The notes below the pieces were generated by a model. That model was not told the DNA's origin. It did not search any database and was given only the letters and a program-made list of their open reading frames with translations. Shown piece by piece: positions 17,897 to 26,736 of a stretch of DNA of 64,000 nt; within the stretch, counting starts at the first letter, position 1; every line of letters begins with the position of its first letter. The DNA lies in assembly GCF_009380155.1 (NCBI RefSeq), contig NZ_WHUV01000001.1:1922001-1986000 (forward strand), read 5' to 3'. The translations under genes and the position numbers were made by a program. Source of the stretch: Pseudomonas piscis (lineage in GTDB: Bacteria; Pseudomonadota; Gammaproteobacteria; Pseudomonadales; Pseudomonadaceae).

Positions 17897-18874
17897 ATGT
17901 CGACACCCCTGAACGCTGACCAGCTGCTGCACGCCTACCGGGTGATGCGCACCATCCGCGCTTTCGAAGAGCGCCTGCATGTGGAGTTCGCCACGGGCGA
18001 GATCCCCGGTTTCGTCCACCTCTACGCCGGCGAGGAAGCCTCGGCCGCCGGGGTCATGGCCCACCTGCGCGATGACGATTGCATCGCCTCCAACCACCGC
18101 GGCCACGGTCATTGCATCGCCAAGGGCGTGGACGTCTACGGGATGATGGCCGAGATCTACGGCAAGAAGACCGGGGTCTGCCAGGGCAAGGGCGGCTCCA
18201 TGCACATCGCCGATTTCGAGAAGGGCATGCTCGGTGCCAACGGCATCGTCGGTGCCGGGGCGCCGCTGGTGGTGGGCGCGGCCCTGGCGGCCCGGCTGCA
18301 AGGCAGCGACGGCGTGTCGGTGGTGTTCTTCGGCGACGGCGGCTCCAACGAGGGCGCGGTGTTCGAGGCCATGAACATGGCCTCGGTATGGAACCTGCCG
18401 TGCCTGTTCATCGCCGAGAACAACGGCTATGCCGAGGCCACGGCTTCGAACTGGTCGGTGGCTTGCGACCATATCGCCGACCGCGCCGCAGGTTTCGGCA
18501 TGCCCGGGGTGACGGTGGACGGCTTCGACTTCTTCGCCGTGCATGAAGCCGCCGGCGCCGCCGTGGAACGGGCCCGGGCCGGGGAGGGACCGTCGCTGAT
18601 CGAGGTCAAGCTGACCCGCTACTACGGCCACTTCGAGGGCGATGCCCAGACCTACCGCGCCCCGGACGAGGTCAAGCATTACCGCGAGCACAACGACTGC
18701 CTGATGCAGTTTCGCCAGCGCACCACTCGCTCGGGCCTGGTACAGGCCAGCCAGCTGGACGGCATCGATGCCCAGGTGCAAGCGCTGATCGAAGACGCGG
18801 TGCGCAAGGCCAAGAGCGATCCCAAGCCGAGCCCGGCCGATCTGCTCAGCGACGTGTACGTCGCCTATCCCTAA
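17897..18874 (+). CDS. acoA: acetoin dehydrogenase E1 alpha subunit, 325 aa
   Basis: Thiamine-diphosphate-dependent E1 alpha. The TPP motif GDGGSNEGAVFEAMNMASVWNLP...ENN is near residues 145-175, and the lipoyl-domain contact region SMHIADFEKGMLGANGIVGAG precedes it. With AcoB it forms the alpha2beta2 E1 that cleaves acetoin to acetaldehyde and passes an acetyl group to the lipoyl arm of AcoC. Length is normal. A short inverted-repeat element begins at its stop codon and separates it from acoB. Confidence 0.95.
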   Translation: MSTPLNADQLLHAYRVMRTIRAFEERLHVEFATGEIPGFVHLYAGEEASAAGVMAHLRDDDCIASNHRGHGHCIAKGVDVYGMMAEIYGKKTGVCQGKGGSMHIADFEKGMLGANGIVGAGAPLVVGAALAARLQGSDGVSVVFFGDGGSNEGAVFEAMNMASVWNLPCLFIAENNGYAEATASNWSVACDHIADRAAGFGMPGVTVDGFDFFAVHEAAGAAVERARAGEGPSLIEVKLTRYYGHFEGDAQTYRAPDEVKHYREHNDCLMQFRQRTTRSGLVQASQLDGIDAQVQALIEDAVRKAKSDPKPSPADLLSDVYVAYP

Positions 18875-18957
18875 GAACCTGCTCACGATCTGCTGCGCTT
18901 AGCTCATGCGGCGTTAAAAATGGCTGAGCGTCGCTCGCTAGATCGTGAACAGGTTCT
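18874..18957. repeat. 84-bp inverted-repeat element between acoA and acoB
   Basis: Arms of 18 bp, AGAACCTGCTCACGATCT (18874-18891) and its near-exact reverse complement (18940-18957, one mismatch), enclose about 48 bp including the A-run GTTAAAAATGG. It begins on the last base of the acoA stop codon. The interior has no credible gene. It looks like a miniature inverted-repeat element or a stable intercistronic hairpin in the aco mRNA. Confidence 0.7.
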
Positions 18958-18992
18958 AAAGCCATCTCCAAGAACAACAAGAGACCATCATC

Positions 18993-20009
18993 ATGGCGAG
19001 AAAAATCAGTTACCAGCAGGCCATCAACGAAGCCCTGGCCCAGGAAATGCGCCGCGACCCCAGCGTGTTCATCATGGGCGAAGACGTGGCCGGCGGCGCC
19101 GGCGCCCCCGGCGACAACGATGCCTGGGGCGGCGTGCTGGGCGTCACCAAGGGCCTCTACCACCAGTTCCCCGGGCGGGTGCTGGATACCCCGTTGTCGG
19201 AAATCGGTTACGTCGGCGCCGCCGTGGGCGCGGCCACCCGGGGCGTGCGCCCGGTGTGCGAGTTGATGTTCGTCGACTTCGCCGGCTGCTGCCTGGACCA
19301 GATCCTCAACCAGGCGGCCAAGTTTCGCTACATGTTCGGCGGCAAGGCCCAGACCCCGCTGGTGATCCGTACCATGGTCGGCGCCGGCCTGCGCGCCGCG
19401 GCCCAGCATTCGCAGATGCTCACCTCGCTATGGACCCATATCCCCGGGTTGAAGGTGGTCTGCCCCTCGTCGCCCTACGACGCCAAGGGCTTGCTGATCC
19501 AGGCCATCCGCGACAACGACCCGGTGATCTTCTGCGAGCACAAGCTGCTCTACAGCCTGCAAGGCGAGGTGCCGGAGGAGTCCTATGCGATTCCCTTCGG
19601 CGAGGCCAACTTCCTGCGCGACGGCAAGGACGTGACCCTGGTGTCCTACGGGCGCACGGTGAACACCGCGCTGGACGCGGCCCGCAACCTGGCCGGGCGT
19701 GGCATCGATTGCGAGGTCATCGACCTGCGCACCACCAGCCCGCTGGACGAGGACAGCATCCTGGAAAGCGTGGAGAAGACCGGGCGCCTGGTGGTGATCG
19801 ACGAAGCCAACCCGCGTTGCTCCATGGCCACCGACATCTCCGCCCTGGTGGCGCAAAAAGCCTTCGCCGCCCTCAAGGCGCCGATCGAGATGGTCACCGC
19901 GCCCCACACCCCGGTGCCGTTCTCCGACGCCCTGGAAGACCTGTACATCCCCGACGCGGCGAAGATCGAGCAGGCCGTGCTGAACCTGATCGAGTGGAGC
20001 CGCCGATGA
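18993..20009 (+). CDS. acoB: acetoin dehydrogenase E1 beta subunit, 338 aa
   Basis: Transketolase-type pyrimidine-binding domain (residues about 4-180: KISYQQAINEALAQEMRRDPSVFIMGEDVAGG) and transketolase C-terminal domain (200-325: GKDVTLVSYGRTVNTAL, DLRTTSPLDEDSI). These match E1 beta of 2-oxoacid and acetoin dehydrogenases. It is the partner of AcoA. Its stop overlaps the acoC start by 4 nt (ATGA). Confidence 0.95.
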   Translation: MARKISYQQAINEALAQEMRRDPSVFIMGEDVAGGAGAPGDNDAWGGVLGVTKGLYHQFPGRVLDTPLSEIGYVGAAVGAATRGVRPVCELMFVDFAGCCLDQILNQAAKFRYMFGGKAQTPLVIRTMVGAGLRAAAQHSQMLTSLWTHIPGLKVVCPSSPYDAKGLLIQAIRDNDPVIFCEHKLLYSLQGEVPEESYAIPFGEANFLRDGKDVTLVSYGRTVNTALDAARNLAGRGIDCEVIDLRTTSPLDEDSILESVEKTGRLVVIDEANPRCSMATDISALVAQKAFAALKAPIEMVTAPHTPVPFSDALEDLYIPDAAKIEQAVLNLIEWSRR

Positions 20010-21118
20010 GCCAGATCCATACCCTGACCATGCCCAAGTGGGGCCTGTCGATGACCGAGGGCCGGGTCGATGCCTGGCTCAAGGAGGAAGGCCAGAGCAT
20101 CAGCAAGGGCGATGAAGTGCTGGACGTGGAGACCGACAAGATCTCCAGCAGTGTCGAGGCGCCGTTCTCCGGCATCCTGCGTCGCCAGGTGGCGCGCCAG
20201 GACCAGACCCTGGCGGTGGGCGCGCTGCTGGGCATCGTGGTGGAGGGCGAGGCCAGCGCCGCCGAGATCGACGCGGTGATCGAGCGTTTCCAGGCCAGCT
20301 TCGTGCCGGGTGACAGCGCCGCCGAAGACAGCGGCCCGGCGCCGCAGAAGATCGAGCTCGATGGCCGCCTGCTGCGCTATTTCGAGCGCGGGGAAGGCGG
20401 CACGCCGCTGGTGCTGGTGCACGGTTTCGGCGGCGACCTCAACAACTGGCTGTTCAACCATGAAGCCCTGGCCGCCGGGCGCCGGGTGATCGCCCTGGAC
20501 CTGCCGGGCCACGGTGAGTCGGCCAAGGCCTTGCAGCGGGGTGACCTGGGCGAGCTGAGCGAAGTGTTGCTGGCGCTGCTGGATCACCTGGACATCGCCC
20601 AGGCGCACCTGGTGGGGCATTCCATGGGCGGAGCGGTGTGCCTCGACACCGCACGCCTGGCGCCGCACCGAGTGCGCTCCCTGACGTTGATCGGCAGTGC
20701 CGGCCTGGGCCATGAGATCAATGGCGATTACCTGCAAGGCTTCGTCGAGGCGGGCAATCGCAATGCGCTCAAACCGCAGTTGGTGCAGCTGTTCTCCAAC
20801 CCCGAGCTGGTGAACCGGCAGATGCTCGACGACATGCTCAAGTACAAGCGCCTGGAAGGGGTGCAGCAGGCCCTCGGGCAGCTGGCCGGCACGCTGTTTA
20901 CCGACGGTCGCCAGCAGGCCGACCTGCGTTCGGTGGTGCAGGGCGGCGAGCAGCCGGTGCTGGTGATCTGGGGCAGCGACGACCGGATCATCCCGGTGAG
21001 CCACAGCGCCGATCTCAAGGCGCAGGTCGAGGTGCTGCCGGGGCAGGGGCACATGGTGCAGATGGAAAGCGCGGAACAGGTCAACCGCCTGATCCTCGAC
21101 TTCATCCAGCAGCACTGA
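20006..21118 (+). CDS. acoC: acetoin dehydrogenase E2, lipoyl domain fused to alpha/beta-hydrolase acyltransferase, 370 aa
   Basis: The true start is ATG 20006; the frame is open far upstream through acoB, which is only a shadow. The N-terminal lipoyl domain (residues 1-80) has the lipoylated Lys in VETDKISSSVEAPFSG. After a linker comes an alpha/beta-hydrolase domain (about 115-368) with LVHGFGGDLNNW, the nucleophile elbow GHSMGGA, acid IWGSDDRIIP and His GQGHMVQME. This architecture is the AcoC type seen in Pseudomonas and Cupriavidus and differs from classical E2 proteins. It accepts the acetyl group from E1 and transfers it to CoA. Confidence 0.93.
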   Translation: MSQIHTLTMPKWGLSMTEGRVDAWLKEEGQSISKGDEVLDVETDKISSSVEAPFSGILRRQVARQDQTLAVGALLGIVVEGEASAAEIDAVIERFQASFVPGDSAAEDSGPAPQKIELDGRLLRYFERGEGGTPLVLVHGFGGDLNNWLFNHEALAAGRRVIALDLPGHGESAKALQRGDLGELSEVLLALLDHLDIAQAHLVGHSMGGAVCLDTARLAPHRVRSLTLIGSAGLGHEINGDYLQGFVEAGNRNALKPQLVQLFSNPELVNRQMLDDMLKYKRLEGVQQALGQLAGTLFTDGRQQADLRSVVQGGEQPVLVIWGSDDRIIPVSHSADLKAQVEVLPGQGHMVQMESAEQVNRLILDFIQQH

Positions 21119-21176
21119 GGTTCGCTGCGCCGGCCAGGGGGCCGTCGCAGCTCTACGACAATCAGGAGAAGCCACG

Positions 21177-22271
21177 ATGAGCGTTTCCCTCAAGCCTGTT
21201 GCCAGCATGCGCGCCGCGGTCTGGCACGGCCGCCACGATATCCGTGTCGAAGACGTGCCCCTGCCCGAGGCGCCGCCTGCCGGCTGGGTGCAGATCCGCG
21301 TCGACTGGTGCGGCATTTGCGGTTCCGACCTGCATGAATATGTGGCAGGTCCGGTTTTCATTCCGGTGCAGGCACCGCACCCGCTGACCGGGATCAAGGG
21401 CCAGTGCATCCTCGGCCACGAGTTCTGTGGCGAGATCGTCGCCCTCGGCGCCGGGGTCCAGGGCTTCAGTGTTGGCCAGCCCGTGGCGGCGGACGCCTGC
21501 CAGCACTGCGGTACCTGTTATTACTGCACCCACGGGCTGTACAACATCTGCGAGAACCTGGCCTTCACCGGGCTGATGAACAACGGCGCCTTCGCCGAAC
21601 TGGTGAACGTGCCGGCCAACCTGTTGTACGCCTTGCCGGCCAACTTTCCCGCCGAGGCCGGGGCGTTGATCGAGCCGCTGGCGGTGGGTATGCACGCGGT
21701 GAAGAAGGCCGGCAGCCTGCTGGGGCAGAACGTGGTGGTGGTCGGCGCCGGCACCATCGGCCTGTGCACCATCATGTGCGCCAAGGCCGCCGGCGCGGCC
21801 CAGGTGATTGCCCTGGAAATGTCCGGGGCGCGCAAGGCCAAGGCCCTGGAGGTGGGCGCCAGCCTGGTGCTCGATCCCAAGGAGTGCGATGCCCTGGCCG
21901 AGGTCAAGCGCCTGACCGGTGGCCTGGGGGCCGATGTCAGCTTCGAGTGCATCGGCAACAAGCACACCGCCAAGCTGGCCATCGACCTGGTGCGCAAGGC
22001 CGGCAAGTGCGTGCTGGTGGGCATTTTCGAGGAGCCCAGCGAGTTCAACTTCTTCGAACTGGTGGCCACCGAGAAGCAGGTGCTGGGAGCCCTGGCCTAC
22101 AACGGTGAGTTCGCCGATGTGATCGCCTTCATCGCCGACGGCCGCCTGGATATCACGCCGCTGGTGACCGGGCGCATCCAGCTGGAGGACATCGTCGGCC
22201 AGGGCTTCGAGGAGCTGGTCAACAACAAGGAGCACAACGTCAAGATCATCGTTTCACCCAGTCGGCTCTAG
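21177..22271 (+). CDS. 2,3-butanediol dehydrogenase, zinc-type, 364 aa
   Basis: Medium-chain zinc alcohol dehydrogenase. Catalytic Zn ligands are in WCGICGSDLHEY and GHEFCGEIV. The structural Zn cluster is CQHCGTCYYCTHGLYNIC, and the nucleotide fold is VVVVGAGTIGLCTIMCAKAAGA. The sequence between the Zn sites (AGPVFIPVQAPHPLTG) is typical of (R,R)-butanediol dehydrogenases. It oxidises 2,3-butanediol to acetoin and so feeds the aco complex encoded just upstream. It is the last gene of the operon. Confidence 0.92.
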   Translation: MSVSLKPVASMRAAVWHGRHDIRVEDVPLPEAPPAGWVQIRVDWCGICGSDLHEYVAGPVFIPVQAPHPLTGIKGQCILGHEFCGEIVALGAGVQGFSVGQPVAADACQHCGTCYYCTHGLYNICENLAFTGLMNNGAFAELVNVPANLLYALPANFPAEAGALIEPLAVGMHAVKKAGSLLGQNVVVVGAGTIGLCTIMCAKAAGAAQVIALEMSGARKAKALEVGASLVLDPKECDALAEVKRLTGGLGADVSFECIGNKHTAKLAIDLVRKAGKCVLVGIFEEPSEFNFFELVATEKQVLGALAYNGEFADVIAFIADGRLDITPLVTGRIQLEDIVGQGFEELVNNKEHNVKIIVSPSRL

Positions 22272-22292
22272 CGCCCGACAGCGGGCGATTTG

Positions 22293-22325
22293 GCGATGGC
22301 CGGCCACGGCCATCGCACTTTTTTA
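22293..22325 (+). terminator. terminator of the aco operon
   Basis: Perfect 10-bp stem GCGATGGCCG (22293-22302) and CGGCCATCGC (22307-22316) with a 4-nt loop, followed by ACTTTTTTAC. It is 21 nt after the butanediol dehydrogenase stop: a textbook rho-independent terminator. Confidence 0.92.
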
Positions 22326-22422
22326 CAGTTTTGCGTTCTATGAGCAGGCCTGGCTGCGCCGATCCCCGCTGCAGCCCGTGAATTTTGACCCGGTGCCGAT
22401 GGCCTACGCTCCCTCTTCTTGC

Positions 22423-23148
22423 ATGATGCAAACCCCGTTTCCCACCTTGCTATTGGCAGGCCTGCTGATGTTGGGCGCCACTGGCTGCACCCAGCAGCAA
22501 GGGCGTGATATCGCCAACCAGTTTCGCAATGGCAAGGCCGACGAGTTCTTCCAGACCAGCGTCGATCGCATGGCCACCATCGGCATGCGCGACAACCTGC
22601 AGAGCCTGTACCTGCTGATGGGCAAGCTCTACCTGCGCAACCCCAGCCAGTGGCGCAAGTCCGGGTACCCCGATGGCACCACGGCGCAGCGGGAAATTCG
22701 CAATGCCATCGAACAGCGCCAGCCGCTGCCGGCCCTGGGCGATCGCCGGGACCTGGCAGCCTTGAGCTACTCCCTGAGCCCGGAGTTCCAGGGCGACCGG
22801 GTCGGCGCCTTCATCTACGCCATCGGCAGCATGCTGGTGACCGCCCATGGCGGGCGCACCGAGTTCTACATGACCGACACCCTGGACCCGCAATTCATCA
22901 GCAATGCCGCGCGCAATATCGAAAAAGCCACCTGGATGCTGGGCCAGCGCCAGGATGCCAGCGGGGTATTGCTGCTGTTCTCCAATGAGATCTCGGAGGA
23001 GGGCAGCAACCTGAGTTTCGCCGTGGAGTTCGGCAAGATCGTCGCGCGCCTGGACCTGCTGACGCAGATCCTCGACGAGCGCTATCGGCGGGTGGGGCTC
23101 AACTATGCGCAGAGCCTGTTGCTGATGAACTTCCTGCCGGTGCAGTAG
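22423..23148 (+). CDS. predicted lipoprotein of unknown function, about 241 aa
   Basis: From ATG 22423 the protein begins with a hydrophobic segment TLLLAGLLMLGATGC, whose ATGC end fits a relaxed lipobox, so it is probably a lipoprotein. In-frame starts at 22378 (GTG) and 22399 (ATG) cannot be excluded; none has a good ribosome binding site. The rest is soluble and helical (FFQTSVDRMATIGMRDNLQSLYLLMGKLYLRNP). Domain family not recognised. It stands alone after the aco terminator. Confidence 0.7.
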   Translation: MMQTPFPTLLLAGLLMLGATGCTQQQGRDIANQFRNGKADEFFQTSVDRMATIGMRDNLQSLYLLMGKLYLRNPSQWRKSGYPDGTTAQREIRNAIEQRQPLPALGDRRDLAALSYSLSPEFQGDRVGAFIYAIGSMLVTAHGGRTEFYMTDTLDPQFISNAARNIEKATWMLGQRQDASGVLLLFSNEISEEGSNLSFAVEFGKIVARLDLLTQILDERYRRVGLNYAQSLLLMNFLPVQ

Positions 23149-23193
23149 CGCCGTGGATATCGCCCCGGCGGCCCATGCGGGCTGATTGGCGGT

Positions 23194-23250
23194 GGTAGCC
23201 GCTGTCAAGCGCAGCGCGGCTGCGTACGGGCGCGTAGCGGCCGCAAAATC
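23194..23250 (+). repeat. dispersed GTAGCCGCTGT-type repeat, copy 1
   Basis: The stretch beginning GTAGCCGCTGTCAAGCGCAG and running to CGGCCGCAAAA recurs with changes at 26221-26283 and 31241-31299. All three are intergenic. It resembles the short palindromic repeats (REP-like) common in Pseudomonas. Confidence 0.6.
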
Positions 23251-23336
23251 GGCTGGCGCGGTATGTCAGTTATTGCACGCAGGCAGGCCTGGCGGCCCGT
23301 GCCGGGCCGTGCGCAGCCTCGCATGTTCGACAGTGG

Positions 23337-23765
23337 CTACACCGCAGGCCGCACTACCGTGACCTCGATCCGCCATCCCAACACCCTTAGTGCCTGTTCC
23401 ACCTTCTCGATCTTCGAGCGGTGCAGCAGGTTCACCAGCCGGTCCACCTGGGGTCGGTTCACCCCCAGGCGCCTGGCCAGTTCCGCCTTGCTCACCCGCT
23501 GCCTGAGCATGGCATTCCATAGCGCCACCTTGGCCACGCTCAGCGCCGGCAAGCGCACCAGCTGTTGCCCCGCAGGGCAGGGCGAGGGCAGCGGAATCGC
23601 CATCCGCTGCATGACATACAACGACAGCGCCATCTCCAGGGCGATCACCGCATCGGCCATGGCTTGCTCCGGCGTATCGCCGACGCAGGCCATGCCGGGT
23701 ACGTCGACACAGCTGATCCGTGGGTGGCCGTTTTCCAGGTTCATGATCACAGGGTATGCGTACAT
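23337..23765 (-). CDS. HicB-family antitoxin-like protein with C-terminal HTH, orphan, 142 aa
   Basis: The N-terminal half (residues 1-60) is a degraded-RNase-H HicB fold: YPVIMNLENGHPRISCVDVPG followed by GDTPEQAMADAVIALE. The C-terminal half carries a helix-turn-helix (MLRQRVSKAELARRLGVNRPQVDRLVNL). HicB antitoxins neutralise the HicA RNase and repress their operon. No hicA-like gene lies on either side: 23766-23967 is non-coding on this strand and 23148-23336 holds only a repeat. It is thus an orphan regulator or a remnant of a TA pair. Confidence 0.82.
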   Translation of the reverse strand: MYAYPVIMNLENGHPRISCVDVPGMACVGDTPEQAMADAVIALEMALSLYVMQRMAIPLPSPCPAGQQLVRLPALSVAKVALWNAMLRQRVSKAELARRLGVNRPQVDRLVNLLHRSKIEKVEQALRVLGWRIEVTVVRPAV

Positions 23766-23967
23766 GGCTGCTCATCCTTCTGTAGGGCCGTACTTCATTC
23801 CTTAAAGAAGCAATTGCAAGGGCAGGCTGACCCCGCCAGATCGCACTATAAAAATGATGCCGAGGCCGGCACAACGAACCCTGTCGGGGCAATGTTTGAA
23901 CGATTGTGTCCAGGGCTCTAGGTCAAGGCTTCAGCGGCAGTGGCAGGTAAGCAGCAGCCCGAAAACC

Positions 23968-24633
23968 TCAGCTGTCCAGGAGATTGCGCGCGGTCGCCGG
24001 CCCGGGTTGGGCGAGCGCCACGACGTAGGCGCTGAACATGTCCGCCAGGCCGTCGGCGCGCTCGGTCATGGCGTTCTTCGTGTGGGACTTGCTGGAGAAA
24101 TCCTTGCCCACCGAGCTGAGCGTGGAAAGGATCAGCTCGCAGGCCGCGGCGCGGGTCGCTTCGCTGGCATCGGGCAGCAGCTGGTGCATGAAACCGGTGA
24201 AGATCTGTCGTCCCGCCGCACGGGCTGCGCCAGCCTCGGGGGCATCGCGATACAGCGGCGCGGCCTCGTTCAAGGCACTGCGCAGCGGCGCCTCCTCGCA
24301 CTCCGAGCGGATGAAGGCATGCACCAGGCTGCGCAGGCGCGCCAGGGGTGCTTGTGCCTGGTCGTCGAGGATCCGGCTCAACATCTGCCGGGTTTGCAGC
24401 CACTCATCGCTTTGCAGGCGGAACAGGATCGCCGCCTTGTTGGGAAAGTACTGGTACAGCGAACCGATGCTCACCCCGGCCTTTTCCGCGACCCGCGCGG
24501 TGGTGAAGCGCTTGGCGCCCTGTTGGGTCAAAACCTGAATGGCGGCCTGCAGAATCGCTGCTACCAGCTCGGTGGAGCGCGACTGCTGTGGCTGTTTGCG
24601 TGAGGAAATACGAGGGCTCTGGCGCTTGCTCAT
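23968..24633 (-). CDS. TetR-family regulator, 221 aa
   Basis: ATG at 24633. A frame open much further upstream runs antisense through the methyltransferase gene and is spurious. The basic N-tail KRQSPRISSRKQPQQSRS precedes the HTH: AIQVLTQQGAKRFTTARVAEKAGVSIG, then SLYQYFPNKAAIL. The remainder is the helical ligand domain. It is divergent from the O-methyltransferase gene with about 100 bp between starts, and most likely represses it. Confidence 0.92.
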   Translation of the reverse strand: MSKRQSPRISSRKQPQQSRSTELVAAILQAAIQVLTQQGAKRFTTARVAEKAGVSIGSLYQYFPNKAAILFRLQSDEWLQTRQMLSRILDDQAQAPLARLRSLVHAFIRSECEEAPLRSALNEAAPLYRDAPEAGAARAAGRQIFTGFMHQLLPDASEATRAAACELILSTLSSVGKDFSSKSHTKNAMTERADGLADMFSAYVVALAQPGPATARNLLDS

Positions 24634-24735
24634 GGACAGCTCGGATGTGCCTGGGAATGCGAATAGCGGATGGGCCGAATCGCTCCCATCATGGTCGTGA
24701 CCCAACATCTTAGACCCATCCGATGGAAGACCAGC

Positions 24736-25392
24736 ATGACGACCCTCACCTGCGAGCCCCTGGCGGGCTTGATCGAACGCCTCTACACCCTGGCCGATGC
24801 CGCCACCAGCCCGGCCCTCGACAACCTGCCCCGGGAAGAACGCGAACGGCTGATGCACAGCAAGACCGACTACCTCGAGTTCTACGGATTGCTCAAGGAC
24901 CTGTGGCTGCCGGTCTCGCGGGATACCGGCAAGCTCTTGTACCTGCTGGCACGCAATGCCAAGGCCAGGAGCATCGTCGAATTCGGCACCTCGTTCGGCC
25001 TGTCCACCCTGCACCTGGCGGCCGCCCTGCGCGACAACGGCGGCGGCGTGCTGATCGGCAGCGAGTTCGAAGCCTCGAAGGTCGCCATGGCCCGCGAGCA
25101 CATGCTCGAGGCTGGCGTCGGCGACCTGGTGCAGATTCGTCAGGGCGACGCGCTGGTGACCTTGGCCGGCGACCTTCCGGAGAGCATCGACCTGCTCCTG
25201 CTCGATGGCGCCAAGGCGTTGTATGGCGAGGTCCTGGGGCTGGTGGAACCGCACCTGAAACCTGGCGCGCTGGTGGTGGCGGACAACACCGACTACTGCC
25301 CCGAGTACCTGGCGCACGTCCGGGCGCCGCAAAACGGCTACCTGTCGGTGCCGTTCGCCGATGATATCGAGCTGAGCATGCGCCTGGGTTGA
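24736..25392 (+). CDS. class I SAM-dependent O-methyltransferase, 218 aa
   Basis: ATG at 24736 follows TGGAAGA. The SAM-binding motif I is SIVEFGTSFGLSTLHLAAAL (residues about 78-97), motif II is IGSEFEASKVAMAREHM, and the metal/substrate region is DLLLLDGAKALYGEVLGLVEPHLKPGALVVADN. This is the catechol/caffeoyl-CoA O-methyltransferase-like fold (Methyltransf_24/3 type). The acceptor is unknown. The divergent TetR gene suggests induction by a small molecule. Confidence 0.88.
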   Translation: MTTLTCEPLAGLIERLYTLADAATSPALDNLPREERERLMHSKTDYLEFYGLLKDLWLPVSRDTGKLLYLLARNAKARSIVEFGTSFGLSTLHLAAALRDNGGGVLIGSEFEASKVAMAREHMLEAGVGDLVQIRQGDALVTLAGDLPESIDLLLLDGAKALYGEVLGLVEPHLKPGALVVADNTDYCPEYLAHVRAPQNGYLSVPFADDIELSMRLG

Positions 25393-25579
25393 TGCACCGC
25401 GTTCCAGGGGCCACCGGTGGGCGGTGGCCCCTGCCAGGTATGCGGCCAGCGCCAACAATCATCGGTCTTCATGGACGCCAGGCGCTCGCCCACTGCACAA
25501 TTGCGCCGCTTTTTGCATCATCCATCATCCTCTCGTCGCAGGTTGCCCAGCGACGAGTCCGCCAGGGAAGCCCCGATTC

Positions 25580-26134
25580 ATGACCGTCTCCGAACTGCTT
25601 GTCGCCATTCGCAAGCCCTATGTTGAAACGCTGGCCCGCCAGATTGCACAAGGGGCCGCCTACGTCGAGCCCGCCTACCGCAACAGCGACGGCTCACTGG
25701 CCACCGAAGGGGTCATGGCCATGCCGTGCCGGGTCGACATGATCGCGCAGGAGGGCGCTGCGGCCGGGGAGCCTGTCCAGGTCGATGCCGAGTCCGGATT
25801 GGCCTTCGAGCCCGTGGGTTTTGCGATCGAGCAGATGGCGGTGCGCATCTCGCCCTTTGGTTGGGACTGGCTGGCGCTGGAGGTCCGTGGCCTGGGCCAG
25901 GAGGCGCTTGTGCAGGTCATGGGCCCCTGGTTTCTCGAATGGTTCGATGTGGAAGATGAAAACCCGCCGACCGAAGACGCGCTGCAAGGGGTGGTGCATT
26001 TTATCTCCGATCCTGAGCCGACGGCCGAAGGCTTCCGGTTGAAGATCGACCTGGGGTCTGCTCCGGCGCCGGCAGTGGAGGATCTTCTTTTTGCATTGGC
26101 CGATGGTGGGGCTAGTGGGGTTGTTCTGGGCTAG
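25580..26134 (+). CDS. hypothetical protein, 184 aa
   Basis: ATG at 25580 (MTVSELLVAIRKPYVETLARQ) is preferred; the frame is open further upstream but without coding character. The product is acidic and soluble, with phrases such as MAVRISPFGWDWLALEV and GPWFLEWFDVEDENPP. No domain recognised. It is convergent with the AhpD-like gene across a repeat-filled intergenic region. Confidence 0.75.
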   Translation: MTVSELLVAIRKPYVETLARQIAQGAAYVEPAYRNSDGSLATEGVMAMPCRVDMIAQEGAAAGEPVQVDAESGLAFEPVGFAIEQMAVRISPFGWDWLALEVRGLGQEALVQVMGPWFLEWFDVEDENPPTEDALQGVVHFISDPEPTAEGFRLKIDLGSAPAPAVEDLLFALADGGASGVVLG

Positions 26135-26220
26135 TGACGGGAGGGCTGTGCCTGGTCGTTGAGCTGGCGGCGGTTGCGGCTACTCGGGGGGCCGTTCTTA
26201 TGCGGGACACGCCGATAACC

Positions 26221-26283
26221 TGTAGCCGCTGTTGAGCGTAGCGAGGCTGCGCACGGGGGCGTAGTCCTCGCTAAACCTGGCGA
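26221..26283 (+). repeat. dispersed GTAGCCGCTGT-type repeat, copy 2
   Basis: Begins TGTAGCCGCTGTTGAGCGTA and matches 31241-31299 closely. In both places it is followed after about 30-40 bp by a copy of the larger structured repeat, so the two repeats travel as a composite. The 26135-26736 gap holds only these two elements. Confidence 0.65.
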
Positions 26284-26311
26284 CGCTTTTTGCCTGACTC
26301 CACGCGGTTCG

Positions 26312-26612
26312 GTGTACATATCTATTGCTGCGGTCACGGCCGCCTAGGGTTCCGCTCTTACAGCGGGTCACTTTGGAAAGCCCGGAATGCCGGCCAACCC
26401 AAAGTAACCAAAGGCTCTCTGCCCCCCCACTCGGTGCCTCGCCCAGGCTCGGCATGCCCTTACTCCGGCATTGATCCGTGGGCCGCCGCCACCGGCCATC
26501 CATGGCCGGGGGCGGCTAACCCGGCGTCCTGCCGGGTTACCCACGGCTCAATACCTGCGTTCGGCCATCGTGTCTAAAGGGGCGGGTGGATCAAGATCAA
26601 AAGCCAAAGCCA
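26312..26612 (+). repeat. structured dispersed repeat, copy 1 (type A)
   Basis: About 300 bp, beginning GTACATATCTATTGCTGCGG and ending in the purine-rich GATCAAGATCAAAAGCC. Helices: CCGCT-cttac-AGCGG; ACTTTGG/CCAAAGT; a long outer stem ATTGATCCGTGGG/CCCACGGCTCAAT; inside it GCCGCC...GGCGGC with CCGGCCAT/ATGGCCGG, and AACCCGGC/GCCGGGTT. It lies between convergent genes. Other copies are at 31322, 35759, 41463 (reverse), 57902 and 58357 (reverse). Confidence 0.88.
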
Positions 26613-26736
26613 GGTGAAGCTGTTGTCGTCACGGCCGAAGGTTGTGCATGGCTCGGCTGGAGTCCCTAGGGCGACAAGATGTCTGTCGTGTTGTTCAGCC
26701 CAACCCTCGTGATCTGGCCCACGGGCGACCTCGCCC

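Noticed and set aside
18920..20005. N-terminal extension of acoC
   Set aside because: The frame is open but antiphase to acoB; the lipoyl domain starts at ATG 20006, which overlaps the acoB stop.
23766..23967. HicA toxin gene for the orphan HicB-like protein
   Set aside because: All three minus-strand frames were read and lack the GSHHxF-type motif and length of HicA.
23968..25458. Open frame of 496 codons on the minus strand
   Set aside because: Only its last 221 codons are a TetR protein; the rest is antisense to the O-methyltransferase and the divergent promoter and has no coding character.
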